This document shows, one piece after another, positions 37,446 to 52,404 of a stretch of 64,000 nucleotides of DNA; the first letter of the stretch is position 1, and every line of letters begins with the position of its first letter. Both the position numbers and the translations under genes were made by a program. Source of the DNA: Acanthacorydalis orientalis (Eukaryota > Arthropoda > Insecta > Megaloptera > Corydalidae); assembly GCA_034766995.1 (NCBI GenBank), contig CM068319.1:19004422-19068421 (forward strand). The letters are read 5' to 3'. The notes under the pieces are model-generated. The model was given only the letters and a program-made list of their open reading frames with translations, was not told the origin of the DNA and made no database searches.

Positions 37446-39214
37446 ATGTTTTCATATGCGATTTTATTAATTGTTTTAATCACTGGAACGAAATCAGTTG
37501 ATATTAGCGAAGATGTTAATTTATTTGCACAAATGCAATACAGTGATCTATTTAAATACGTGGTTGAATCTGAATATGAAACAAGTATGTGTAAGACTCA
37601 TTTGCTAGAATATTTAGCAGGGTTGTCAGAAATGAAACCATGGGCGTTAAAAAGTAAGTATATTTTCAATTTCATATATTATTTAACATTAGTTGATTTG
37701 TATCAATAATAAATATTAGACATGGCCAGATTTTTCGATATTTTGTAAAATGTATTCGTTAAAGCTAATAACAAAATTAATAATAGGTTTTAAGATGTTT
37801 TGTTGTATTCTTTGTGAAAGTTTTACATAATACATACATATAATTATAACGTTCAGAAGCTGTATGTTACAGATTTATAAGTAGTTATTCATTATTTTTA
37901 ATTTTTTTTATATATACATTTGTTTACTTTTGTATTCTTTTATGGTTCATATTTTTTTAAAAAATCTAATTGTCTATTTCATAACTAATTTAAAAATTGT
38001 TTTTAGTGTTTGATTCATCTTCAAAACTCCATGCAGGTTTACTTCGGGGTAATTTATTTAATTTGGGGGATTATGATGAATGTTTATCAGTAGAAAAACC
38101 AGAACATAAAGGATTAGGCGGTAAATACTGTTTGGCAACTTTGAAAATTCCAGTTAGTTTGTCAAACGAATTAAACAAAACTAACTACATTTCTGTCGAT
38201 GTGTTCGACGGATTCACAAGAAGTGGTACACCGAAATCTGTTGTATCTATTACTCAAGCACTTTGTATACCAAGATCTTGTGTGGGAAGTAAGATTGCAA
38301 ATAAAATTTCGAACATAACAAATAATATTTTCAATCTGCACATCAATGACGATCAGTGTCAAGTTGCAAACCACTCAAAATTATCAACAGTTAATATAAT
38401 CGTCATGTAAGGAATTACTTTGTCTTGTTTTTGTTTATCAGATTTTTTATCTTTTACTCAATTAATAATTTAAGATGTATTTTTAGTTAACTTTATTTTT
38501 AAGTTCTTATAAATGGTTCATAGTGAATTTTATTTATTTAAACCTTATGTTAAAATATTTATTAATTTCTAAATCTTTTATTATTTAACTCATTTATTCT
38601 TTGAAAATTATACTAATTAACTAATCAAAATTTGATATTTGAATCGAGGAATAATCGAGCTTGAGAATTAAGAAACTAATATGAATTTAAGGGATATATT
38701 CACGTGTATATATATATGCCTATCTACTTCATTTAAATACATTTATTTTTATAATAATTTTTTTTTTAATATATTGGTATTTATCAGAAAATTTGCAAGT
38801 TATTAGAAACAGTAATGCTCAAGTTTATATTTTAAAGGGGCGTTGTTTATATCATTTACTTTTTATATCAGTCACTGTTTTAAGTTGATATATGATCTGA
38901 TTTCATTTCATAAAATGTAATGATTCGTAAACAAACCTGTTTATTTAAACTACTAGTATTTTTCTATAGTAATTATAAAATGTGTGAGAAATATCGTATA
39001 TTTCAATAATATAAAAGTAATTTTATGATTGAAGAATACGTTTTTATGATTGGTTTCTAAAAAGAATTGAGCTTTTTAATTTTTTGTCGCATTTTTACTA
39101 ACTTAGTAAATAAATTTAGGATAACATACGATTAATACGATAAGGTTAAAATGTATGAATGTGTCTATAGTAAAAGTTTGTATATTTGGTGACTGCTGAA
39201 ATATTTTTTATATA

Positions 39215-39245
<31 letters not shown>

Positions 39246-42200
39246 GTTTTTGTTACAGTTCCATATTGTCTATATACGTTTTTTGGTTACTGTTTTGTAC
39301 TACAATTGATTTCCTACAAGAAATTGGATGTAGAAGTAAGTGTATTCATATATAATAAAGAAAACGTATTTTTTTCATAATAAAAATATTATTTTCTGAC
39401 ATAGAGTAGTTATTTACGATTTATTGTCATTTGTAAAATTTAAGATCAAACATTTAATTATTTAAATTAAACTATAAATATTTACCTTGAGAAATAAGTT
39501 TTTATTTTTTAATACTGAAATATGATGAAGTACATTGTCTTCAAATAATTCTTAATTTACTACACAAATTGACACAGTACATTTTGCCAAAAAAATCATA
39601 TTTTGAAATCAAAAGTAGTTCTTTTTATAGTTAGATCCGTTATTGCTTATAAATTTAATCAAATTCTACATTTTTTAATGTAATTAATTTCCTACAATGG
39701 ACATGCATAAAAGTAAATAACTTTCAAAGATTATGGAATGAATATATGCAATTTGTAATTTATTAATTGAGATCATTTCATGAATATGTACACGTTTGAT
39801 TTTTTATTTTATTTGAAATTATATCTACATCTATGCATATGCTTACCCCATTTTTTAAATACATATTGAAGAGTTGAGTTAACTGAAACAATTATTTATA
39901 ATTTTTATTCTATCAAAGCTTTAATTTGTTTATAAAATTCAAAAACACTCAAAAGAATCTTTATCTTAGATTATTTCACTATAGATACATATATTTTTTT
40001 TAGAATTTGCCTATAAATATGTTTTGATATTTTCTTTACATTCCAATTATAAAAAAATATTTACAACTAATAATACAGAAAGAGGAAATTCACTAAATTG
40101 TCTGAATGGAATTCGTTTTTGGAGTATGATGTGGATTATTTACAGCCATAGAAACTTTTTGACTGTATCATTACCATCAATTAATTTAATCGAGTCCATT
40201 AACGTAAGTATTTCTTTTATAAATTGAATATTTATCACAGTTGTTTTTTCATCAATCTTTTTAATATAAATTAAATTTCAATTAAATGAAGATATATAAT
40301 TTAAGTATTACTTACTGTTTTCAAATTTATTTTTGTTTATTAAAAAAGTTAAATTATTCTGTCTGTACTTGATTTCATTTTTGATTTTGTAAAAATGTTT
40401 CAGTGGCTGACTAGCACAAAAGGTGCAATTGTCGTTGGAAGTACAGTATCTGTGGATACATTTTTAGTATTAAGCGGATTTCTTTTATCATTTTCGTTTT
40501 TCAATCATATGGAAAAAACTAGTGGTCGTATGAATTGGGTTTACTTTTATTTACATCGTTATATTAGGTACATAAACACGTATATTCTTTAAATTCAAAA
40601 TTTACATCCCCTTTATGTATTTCTTTTTAGATTAACAACAGTTTATGTATTTATAATAATATTTCATATAACACTATTGAAAGAATTAGGAACGGGGCCG
40701 TTTTGGGATACGTTATACAATGCAACGACTGAACAATGCAATAAATATTGGTATACTGCTATTCTGTACGTGCAAAATTATGTAAACCCAAACGAAATTG
40801 TAAGTAACAAAATAATCTTTAACAATATAGATTTTTATTCATGACTTTGGTTATGAACTTAGATCTGTAAGAGGAGAAAGTCTAAAAGGAAAGTTGATAT
40901 AAATTATTTGAACATAAGTTCTGTTTTTTAAGAGGAATTATTTTTTCATATCTTCTTATTAGATAAATTTTTATTCATAAAATAACTCAAAATTTTAACA
41001 AAAATTAATGTAATAAATATAAAATTAAGAAAAATATGCTTTTGTGTGCTTTAAATAATTATTAAATGTTTTTACGTCACTGTAAAAACATTTTTAATAA
41101 TTAATTTGAGAATAAATTTTTGAATTCGAAAATATTGTTTTAAATAGTTTTTATTTTCAATAAGTTGTCATATTATTTTAGGTAGAATTATCTTCTATAA
41201 AATTATTTTACACAGAATTTTTATTTGTAAAATTTATTTGTATCTAATTTTGTTATTAAAATTACCATACATATTTGTAGTGCATTGGCCATTCGTGGTA
41301 TTTATCTGTCGATATGCAACTGTATTGTTTATCACCAATAATTTTATATCCAATGTGGAAACTGAAAAATCTTGGAAAAGTTATGTATTTTATCATTCTG
41401 ATTGCTGCCGAAGTAGTTTTGGTTCTTATTGTGTATTTTAATAAAATAGGTGTAGCTAGAATCGCAGAGAGGTAATATATTTTCCATTAAAATATTCTTT
41501 GATATTGATTCTAATCCAATATTCTAATTAGTTGGTGTAATATTAGTACACTGTTTAAATACAATAATGTAGTAGTAGTTTAAATATAATATGCATTGAA
41601 AATTATATAAAAAAACTTTAAGAGTGTTTAATTTCAGGAAGTAGATTAGTATAAAAAATAATATATAGTTATTTGAATTAGGGTTTATCGATTTTTTTTC
41701 ACACAAAGTGAAAAAAACTAATTGAAACTAAATTATTAAACTACAAATAAGTGTAATTTTTATTTTTAGGTAACGAATTTTCAGTTAAGTTATTGAAAGA
41801 TAAAATGTATCTTCTATTTAAATTTATCTAACAATGTTATCAAAATACTTACATTTATTGAAAGTATTTGATAAATTTATCTTTCTGATATCATGAAAAC
41901 GTAGATCTTTTCACATAGAACTATATGAAGTACATTTTTTAAAACTTACTTTAAGACTTAATTGAATTGTATTTAACAATAAATTTTCTACTGAGTTCTG
42001 ATAATATTGACTTTATTTTTATTAAAATTTAAAGTAAGGTTCATTTATCGAGGCCAAACATTTTAAAATATTTTAATCTGTATTAAATAACATTGTCTAT
42101 TGTATTTATTTAGATAAGGAATACTAATGTTTCATATCAATTATGCATTAAAGATAAATTTAATTGTTTTTATATTATATATATACATTAATAATTTCAA

Positions 42201-43422
42201 ACAAATTTGTTTTTTTAGTGGACAAGCAAAATTAGATTGGACAAGTATATATTATGTACCAACACATACAAGAGTTGTACCTTGGATAATTGGAGTCGGT
42301 TTTGGTTATATTGTGTTTAAATTAAAAACCTATTCATTTAGAGTGAACATCGTAAGTTTTTGTTTGGAATGAAATTTATATAAAAATGAAGTATTTGTAC
42401 TAATTTACGACCAGCATTCAATTTATAGTTATTCGCATAGATTTAAGTATAAAAACATTTGTTTTTCTTTACCAATATATGCATATATTTGTTTTCTTTG
42501 ATATTTAAAGCTTTAATAATTTATGATTGATTATATTCCGTATTTTCTGTGAATAACTGTAATTAAAGCTAGGTTACAATTTGGTCCCACTACATTTTGT
42601 TGTTTTTCATTTTAAGTTTAAAAAGTGGTTATGAATAATCTTATTAAAAAATGGTTCATAATATAGTCTCTATTAATAATTTAATGAATTGTGATGTTTA
42701 AATAATACTTAGTTTTTTGTAATTTTTCAGATTTTCATACATTTAGGATGGTTGATCGCTTTACTCGTTTGCGCTGGGGTAATTTTTGGTATAAATCCGT
42801 TTTTCCAACCTGGCCATAATTATGATCAGCTGAAAGATACTTTGTATTTATCATTGAGTCGAATTGGTTGGTCCATTGCAATTTGTTGGATAATTTTTGC
42901 ATGTGTAATAGGATATGGAGGTAAAATATTAAAAATCTCTAAAAAAAAAACTTAAATATTATTTTTTTTCATAAATAATTCAATGAATGGATTTAATTCA
43001 ATTTTATTAAATAATTATTTATATATATATATATACATAATTTTTATATTTTTAAAGTACTGACATCTTTATTGATTTGATATAAAAATTAATATAGAAT
43101 TCTTTTTAATACTTCAATAATTTACTAAAAAGCAATATAATTTTTATAATTATTCTAAATTTAATTAAAATATTAAAATATCAATTTGTTAAATTAAACG
43201 AATAAAGAATTAATATTTTATTCTAAATGCAGTTCAATTTATACCAACGTGTTTGGATGCATGTTATTTTTAATTCATAAAAAAATTATAAAAAAAAAAA
43301 CAGTAAAGCTTAGTTTTAAATTTAACGAACTTTAATAAATACCAAATATAAAAAAAATATTTAGAATTAGAAGAGGTATGCAAGAAAGTAAGAAAACATA
43401 TAAAATTGAATACATTAATCTT

Positions 43423-43481
<59 letters not shown>

Positions 43482-44354
43482 GAAAATGTAATGAAATATT
43501 CATTTAATATCTCGTTTAGTATAATTGACATTTTTTTCTCTATGGTTTACAAAAATTTAATTAAGTAAAAATGTTACAGTTCCTGGTATTAACGTAGAAA
43601 TATTTTGTTTATTTAATTGATATTATGTCTATATTTAAATTTTACATAGTGTTCTAAATTCCATACTTTATTATAATTTAATGTTTGCATGGTAGTTTTA
43701 ATTAAATTTTAAATCATTACTGATACTTCCATAAATATTTAAAGTATGATATTGTATTGAATGTTTTAATAGACATAAGATAATAATTTATTTTTTATTA
43801 ATTAATTTCATTGAGAAATATTAACTTTGTGTACAAAATTAATAACAATGCCCTATTTTGTCTTTAATACTCAACTTTTTCATTATATAATTATAGTAAT
43901 TTTTGTTACAGGATTAATTGATCGATTTTTATCGATGGAAGTCTGGAAACCATTTTGCAAATTGTCATACTGCATGTATTTAGTACACTTAAGTTTCCAA
44001 ACATACCAGAGTGCAAGTATGAGATCTCCGAATTATTTTTCAAGCTTTGAGATGGTAATTATATTATTTGTAGGGCAAATGAATATAAATAAAAAATATT
44101 TAATTCTATCTCTTCTTCAGATTTACAAATTCTGTGGAGATTTCGTGTTCACCACATTGATTTCGTTAGTTATTACGTTAATGTTCGAATCACCAATTTT
44201 GGGAATCGAAAAATTATTATTGAAAAAAGGTATGACTTTGTTTAAAAAATTTAATTATATGGATGTTTTGCAGTGAGTGTTTTACATTTTCTTATTTGCA
44301 GAAGCGAAACAAGAATTACCTACAGTAAGACAGATTATCCGAAGTCCTAGATAA
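37446..44354 (+). CDS. nrf-6-like acyltransferase 3 family membrane protein, gene 2
   Basis: Twelve exons join to 678 residues: 37446-37653, 38007-38406, 39259-39335, 40004-40203, 40404-40567, 40631-40799, 41281-41471, 42219-42351, 42731-42920, 43912-44054, 44121-44229, 44302-44354. A signal peptide (MFSYAILLIVLITGTKS) opens the protein. The NRF domain (~55-200) has WALKMFDSSSK, YDEC, KYC and CIPRSC. The small third exon encodes a membrane helix. The acyltransferase 3 domain (~255-660) has GIRFWSMMWIIYSHR, VDTFLVLSGF, YLSVDMQLYCLSP and FESPILGIEKLLL. Several further membrane helices are evident. Family role: membrane acyl transfer linked to lipid transport (NRF-6, drop-dead); the substrate is unknown. 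The first ten introns match gene 3 in position and phase. The short last exon (ending RSPR) has no counterpart in gene 3. Confidence 0.93.
41056..41103. repeat. Imperfect 20 bp hairpin in an intron of gene 2
   Basis: TAATTATTAAATGTTTTTAC (41056-41075), a 6 base loop, then its near reverse complement (41082-41103) with two extra A residues. It lies inside the intron 40800-41280. Function unknown. Confidence 0.7.
43420..43479. repeat. (TC)n-(TA)n compound microsatellite
   Basis: About 26 bases of TC repeat followed directly by about 33 bases of TA repeat, inside the intron 42921-43911 of gene 2. A smaller TA run lies at 43018-43036. Confidence 0.9.
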
Positions 44355-45823
44355 AAAATATTTATTTATTATTTTCTAAGATTTTAATGATATTATTTTA
44401 AGTATATTGTATGTTATTTATAAATATGATTTTAAAATATATTTTTGTTACTTGTTCACATATAAAACTAATTTTCATTTTTTTATTACACTTTTGAGAA
44501 GAACCAATACAGTTAAGAATGAAAATTCGATAACCACATAAATGTTTACAGTTGAAATTGAATCATTGATGTAATTAAGTATCCGTTAGCTAGTTCAGTT
44601 AAATTTGATACAAAAATTATGTACAATTTTTAAAAAATTAAATAATTTTATTTCTAATAATTTTTTTCATAAAAATTTTAATACATCTTTTCAAGACTGC
44701 GTTCCATTAAATTAAAGTATATTTTTCAATAACCTGTTAAAGTTGCTTTATTAAAAATAAAAAAATATTATTTAATTAATAAACATTTCAAATATGCATA
44801 CACAACTCAAAGCAAACAAGTAATAAAATATTCATTCTTTATAAAAACAATCAAAAACTACAATTTATGTATGTGATTACCACACCGTTGTTAAATCGTG
44901 AATATTGTAATCAAACGTATCTGAATGAGGATCTGTCATTTGAAACGCATTCAAACAGAACAAGGAAGTACTACTCATGCAGATCCCCCACATAAAGTTA
45001 ACTTTATGAAATTCAATCACGTTGATTTGTTTTGTCTGTTGTTCAATTAATTTATATTTTTGTATTTGATTCAGATTCGTGTACTCATATAATAAATGTG
45101 CAAATAACAATAATGAAGTGTTTTATAATCTGTTAAGTTTTAATGAATGACTTAAATAATAATGTGCAAAGTAAATATTATCATATGATCTGTTTGTGTT
45201 CTATGTCATTAAAGGATGGTTACATTAATACGGTTGTTACGAGTATTTTAATATTATATGAAATCGTAAGTGAACTGTAATAAAAAAATAGTATAAACAA
45301 ATATGTAATTGTGAAAATCAACAATTTGTAAACTTATTCGTTATATATACTTAAAATTACTAGTAATAATTATATAGCTTCATATGCATTGATAATTAAC
45401 TAGCTATTGAAACATGGGAAACATTGAAACATGGCATTATAAAGTTAGGTATCACTTACAGGTTGAGATTTTTTATTTTAATTAAAATTTTTATCAAAAT
45501 TTTTATTAAATCGTTATAATTATAAAGAGTAGATGCAAAAAGACTATTGTTTTTGATTAATAAAAAGGAGCTCAATTCCAAGAAAATGCTGTTAAGTGTT
45601 TATACACTTCATCTAATACATTATTTTGAGATTGTCTTCTAAGTCTTTGTATATAACATTTTATATGTAACAGAATTATATTATTCTGGGAAAATTTAAA
45701 GTAAGCTTCTTTTCATTTTAAATGTCTATTAACATATAGATATTCCTTATGACATTTTGTCGATGATTATGTTATTTGAAATTGTTCCGTATTTCTTTCC
45801 GAAATAACTTATTATCTACACAC

Positions 45824-45866
<43 letters not shown>

Positions 45867-46631
45867 CTCATTAATGTTGTGAATAAATAGTGTAGTTTTT
45901 TCTTATTAATACTTATTCGCATTTAAATAGCAACGCCACCTTCAGAGAGTCAAAGTACAGAAAATCAGTACAGGAGATATTTTGTATCTTGCCGCCTTGA
46001 GGATGATTGTATTATTATTGAAATGCATAGTAACAATGCAAATTAACAATCAAAAATGATAATTATTGATTTATTGAGTATTTTTGGTCAGAAAAACGTT
46101 GGTGGTTTGCGGAATGAAAAGGAATTTATTTTATAAAATGTATTTGCCACAGAATCAAAACCGTTTTGTTACAATTTCTACTTTAAATTTTCAGGCAACG
46201 AATGTACCTTTAGAAAAATAAAAGAATACCACATCTATTAAAAAACATTTTTTAAAAACTAAATAAATACTTTTGTTGATAAACAATGACCTTCTGGTTT
46301 CTGCACGAATTTCATATTTTGTTTAGAAGCAATTGTTTAAAAATCGAGATAGAATTTAATTATTTGGTTAATAGTGTTGCTATTAAAAAAGTTATAATTA
46401 ATTAGAATGTTAAAATCTCAAATTTTTACATATGTATTTGAGTAAAAGTATAAGGATGTATGTTTATTTTGATTATTTTGTTTAAAACTGACATAAAATT
46501 AATATAAAATTAGCAAACAAACACAATGTGCTTATGAAATTATACATTTTGAACATTATAAAAACTTTAAATGATAAACGTATAAAATATGTGTTTAATA
46601 AGAATTGTATTTCTATATTGCATATATTAAT
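44355..46631. other. Intergenic region between nrf-6-like genes 2 and 3
   Basis: About 2.3 kb. Mostly AT-rich, with a TA tract at 45829-45862 and two stretches of coding-like composition: a minus-strand open frame at 44877-45110 and a plus-strand one at 45931-46046. A weak dispersed repeat (about 45975-46135) also resembles 6960-7125. TATA-like strings before 46632 may be the promoter of gene 3 (TATAAAAA at 46557, TATAAAAT at 46581). Confidence 0.5.
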
Positions 46632-49050
46632 ATGATTTCCGTAAATAAACGAGAATCGATAATAAATAGTATAATATTTATTGTGTTACTATGGCCATCA
46701 GTAAAATGTGAACATATTCTGTTTCAAAACTATGCCAGTGATAAAAATAATCTCTGGAACGTATTAAATATTCATTATGTATACAAGCAATATATTAAAT
46801 ACAATCATAGCAATGAATCGATTACGTGTAAAAAGCAAATTAAAAAATATTTTGACGAGCTTCGTATCAATCAGGAATGGGCTTTAATGAGTAAGTGTGT
46901 TTCAATAGGGAAATCTGGTTCATAATTTAAAAAAATCCTAATTGCTTCGAATAGTTCAAAGAGTTACTCTCTTTCACAAATATTATTATTCAAGATATTT
47001 CCAGTTGAGAGATATTTATTTCGCAATCATGTTTGTATGAACAAACTTTTTAATAAACTTGATTACATTTTTAATTATAACGATTTTGTTGTAGAAATTC
47101 AAACGTTAAATGCGTTATGTTCACTTTTCAGTGTACGATGCATCATCTAAATCTCAATCGGGACTATTTATGGGAAATTTAGAAAATTTAGGCCAATTTG
47201 ATGAATGTATGGTTGCTGTAGAACCAAAATATGAATATATACGTGGAAAATACTGTCCAATATCAGTGTGTATTCCTAATATTTCATTGCCAATGAACAA
47301 AAAAATATCGAGAAAATATTCAATGTACAGTGAAGATTATGAAGGGTTTGATTTGACATGGTCATTGTGTGTGATTGAACAGTGTAATATAGAAGATTTG
47401 TATAAAACATTAAATAAAGAAATCGAAGAATTAAGAATAAATATATTCATTGACGATTCCTACTGTGTCTTAAACAGGGCGGTAAATTTTGAATTGTTTG
47501 ACATTTTCGTGATGTGAGTTTGTTTCATTAATGTCAACTATTATTATTTTAACAAATGATTGTTATTATTTTTGTCTCTTATGTTCTTTTCTGACAGTTT
47601 TCTTGAAACTGAATAGTTGTTTTCAGTTTAAATAAATATATACTGCAATTTTTAAAGAATTGTTTCTTATAATTTATATTAATTCACTCAATCAGTACAG
47701 TATTAGAAAAAAGTTGAAATCAAAGTACATTATTCGTTTTTGAATAAAATTAGTTTTCAAATATTATACCAGCAATGGTTTTTATCATATTTTATGAAAT
47801 TATTTTGATAGAAAAAGAAAGTTCACTTAACACTTGAAGAAATAAATTAAACATTCTTATTTTACAGAGTATTTTTAGTGGTCATATTTTGCATTGTTGC
47901 ATTTTGTACATTTTACGATGCATACAGAAATAAGAATGAAAAAGGTAATTATTTATGTACAAACAGGTAAATATCATTAACAAATAATTTAATGGCAGAA
48001 ACTAGTAATACACTTACAGTTCCTTATTAAATAATTGAAACCGTTACATTATCAAAATACCTTGTTGATTAAAATGATAAAAATACCTACCTAATGTAAA
48101 TAACTTATGTATTGTTTTATTATAAAATATGTAGGAAAAAAAATAAGAAATTATTAACGAAGCTTTGATGTTAACCATAAGAAACAGAATGTAGTATCAA
48201 TTAGATTTAAATTTTTAAAAAAATGTTTTTTTAAAAAAAATTCGGTTATTTAATTAAAAAAAGCTAATAAGAGAACAATACATCAATCATGTGAATACTC
48301 TAATGTATATTCATAATTTGTTTTTTTTTTTAGATAAACAAAAATCATTCTTTACATCATGCTCATTGATAAAAAATGGAAATCAGTTATTTAAAATTGT
48401 GCCAGATCAACATAACTTAAATACAATACATTGCTTAAACGGAATTCGATTTCTTAGTATGTTGTGGATTATTTTGATTCATAGATATCAAAGACCTCCA
48501 TTCAATCCTACTATAAATTCGTTTACTTTCAATGAGGTTAGATTTTTTTTATACTTAAATTTATTATTTATTTTTATAAATAAAATTACTTTAGTATTTG
48601 TATTAAAGTTTTACAAATTTATGATAAATAATCTTATAAACATTAAATGCTAGTAAAATGTATGTATAATTTACATTTTTTTTAGTATTTTTATTGATTA
48701 CTAAAACAACTCTAACAAAATCTACATTTACCTCTTCCAAACGGTTATTAAATTTTATCCATTTTCAACGATCAAACATGGCATAAACATTGCTTGCAAG
48801 TAGTAAATATATTTTTACTGCACAGTGTGATAAAGTAACGTCTGACCTTTTTTATACCATTTTTCATTTTGCTCAAATTGTATTTATTGCCTCATTTCGT
48901 GTTTATATGTATTATTTCATTGTTTTCGGGAGTGGTATGTTTTTCAATCTACATGGTTTCGACGTACTTCTGTATTTCATTATTGATTTTATAACTTTTT
49001 TTACTTACTATTCTGAGAAAGAAAAACTCAACGATCTGTATCATTAAGTG

Positions 49051-49092
<42 letters not shown>

Positions 49093-50565
49093 CAGTGACG
49101 TGCGTTTATAACATCAAATCAAGTAAAAATCTTATTTTGCATGATTAATGGGTATTGTTAAATTAATAGACTCGAAATATAGATTCTTAAAGAGAAAATT
49201 GTATATTTATTAAAAACAAGTTTTAAGCAATTAATCAGAAAATTAATAAACAATAAACATATAACTAATAAATATACTTTGAGCTGGTATTTTTGTAATA
49301 CATTTAAATATGTTGTTAGCATTTTAGTGTGGTGACATGTGGTACTGTATGCGAACTTTATGTGTTTACGTGTTTATATCTGGCTGCAAATGGGCTGTGA
49401 AGTGTAACTTTTACAGCTCATTTGCAATTGGATTCTACATTTTAGATATTTACACAGTAGCATATGATGGAATGCTTGTTTTCTTGATATATATATTATT
49501 ATGTCACAACTTTGTTGTGTAAATTTGAATATCAAAATATTATAGACATATTGAAACATACTATATAAACAGTATTTTGTGATCATTTTTAAAAAAGTGA
49601 ATTTTATTTACGTTAAATAAAATGTCAGATTAATCATCTTGTTATGATCTTGTTAATGATTTTCTTTCGATCACTATGTTGTTTTTGAACTCTGTTGTTT
49701 GATATGATTGGATTGATGTTCTTTTATTGTATACTTCGAAAGTTAATCGTTGAATTTCGACCGTATAGTAAAAAAAATCAACTTAAATATCGAAACGAGT
49801 TGTGTCAAACAATAGAACATGCCGATGTCCAAAAAGAAATAATCACCAGTATCATATAAATAATAGATTTAAGAAAATTCAATAATAATTACTTATAGAA
49901 GTACTTTTCAATTATTTTTCAAAATACAAGATAAATTAAAAAAGAAGTATTAGACAACTCATTAGTTCAACTTGTTTTTAATCGTTTCTTAAGTAAATTT
50001 ACTGAAAATTAGTTACATGTTATTTTCAACAAGTAAGAACAAGATTAAATAATTATTTATCATTTACAGTGCGTTTTTTTTATTTGAATAGAAGACATTA
50101 TTAGATCACAAAATTATATTACAGGGAATATGTTCTTCATGGCAATTAAAATAAATATTGCAAACGTTTTTTTTCTTTTTGAAAACTATTATAAAAAATT
50201 AAATTCGATCCAATATATGAAATTGTATAAAATAATACTTAGTGAAATTGTAAAACACAAATGAAAAATATATGGAGTAGGAACATTAAAAATAATATAA
50301 ACAAATATTTTATAGTATAAGTAAAATAATCTGTTATTAAATACTTTTATTAAAAAATTTTTATTCCAGTGGCTGCGCTCATTTAATGGGTCATGTATGT
50401 TAGCAAGTACAGCGATTGTTGATACTTTTTTTGTTATTTCTGGATTGTTAATTAGTTTTAATGCATTAAAGATTTTTCAAGAAACTGGTTGTTTTCAATT
50501 ACACCGTTTCTATTTACATCGTTACTTAAGGTAAATTACAATAAATAAATTTTAGTCATTTTTTC

Positions 50566-50614
<49 letters not shown>

Positions 50615-52345
50615 CGTGTATGTGTATAAATATAATATAGATAAAAGTAAAACGTGAAAATTGAAAAAATTCGAAACATTTTGTTTTTGGATAAAACTAT
50701 TTAAGTGAGTTTTATGTGTTTATGACAAAAGTAAATTTGTTTAAGTGATGAAAAAATAATAAACATAACGTAATTGGCATTTATGGCCATTCGCGATCAA
50801 TTAATTTAACTAATTATGTTTCTGCATATATGAATGTGTTACAGAAAAGATAATTTTGATGTATTTTAGGCTAACCCCAGCGTTATTAGTAATTATTTTA
50901 ATACAAATGATTTTACGTCATACCGGTAATGGACCAGTTTGGCACAATTATATTGATGAATGTGTTATTCCCTGTTTCGATTACTGGTGGTCAGCCTTAT
51001 TGTATATTCAAAATTACGTCAATCCTGTACGAACAGTAAGTAAGATACATAAATAGTGTATATTAGATATTTCTATCGTTTAAAAAATAAATGTGATTAT
51101 TAATAGACTTTTGTTACATATGTTCATAAATTATAATTTGAAAACATACAAATTTAATTGAAAATAATAAAAGTATTGTCATGATATATAAACATAAATT
51201 ATAAGATAATTATAAATGGGTTTAAATTAAAATTTCTTGAAATTAAACTCTACTGTATACTGTTTTATTTATGATGTTAATTTATGTATAAAGGTAAAAA
51301 TAAAAGTCAAATATATTGATTAATAACATAAAATAAATATTATTATAATTAATGCTGTGCAAATAGAATAAATAATAAATTATGATAAAACTCATTCTTT
51401 CCGTAGTATAAATTTGTTTTATTGTAATAAAATTTATAATATGAAATATTTTTTATTTAAATGGTTAGTAAAAGTTAAAATCAATAAATTAAAAGTAACT
51501 GCCTATTCAAAACAAGATATTGTAATATATGTTATCAAATGACTGAATAAAAACGTTTCAACTCCTTGATGAATAATTTTTCTTTGTAAATAATATACAA
51601 AACATTATTTTTATGTAATATTAGGGTTAAATTGAACGTTTTAACAATGTTCATATTAAATACCGAAAATTAGGTGTACAAATTAATTCGGTGCTTTTTT
51701 TATAGAAAATGAACGTTTACGGACATGTGGAATTCATTTTAACTCTCAAAATAGCCCCCATTAATTTATATAAAAGATGGTGACTTTGAGTCGATGAATT
51801 CGTAATGCATTTTCGGAACTCTTACACTGATTTAGCATTTTTTGCATGTTTTATATACATCACAACACCTTTCTCACAAATCTGAACAAATCATTCCCGC
51901 AGCTTCGGTAGCACTTTTTTTTTCAACTGCTATGCGAAAACTATGCAATGCCTAATTTGCTGCTTGTCGGACGCTATCGTGTTCATTACTGTTTTTTTGT
52001 GATAATTTCAACTGCTTGGCCAAGATATATAGTGTTTTTAAATGTTAATATTGACACTTCAAAATCATAATTCTACCAGAAAATATTTTAATTTAAAACA
52101 GAGTTACGATTGACCTAATTCAAAGGCACAAAATTAATTTTTACGCAATATATTGAATTGAAATATTATTATTAAAAATATATATTATTTTTTTTTATAA
52201 ATTTATTGGCACAAATATTAATTTCGTTCTACTTTCACTGATGGAAGTTTTATAATTAGCTAAAAAGATAAAATTTCAAAGATTTTTTTAGTTATCAATA
52301 AACAAAGTATGCTCTGATATATTTATAAACACACATACACACACA

Positions 52346-52404
<59 letters not shown>

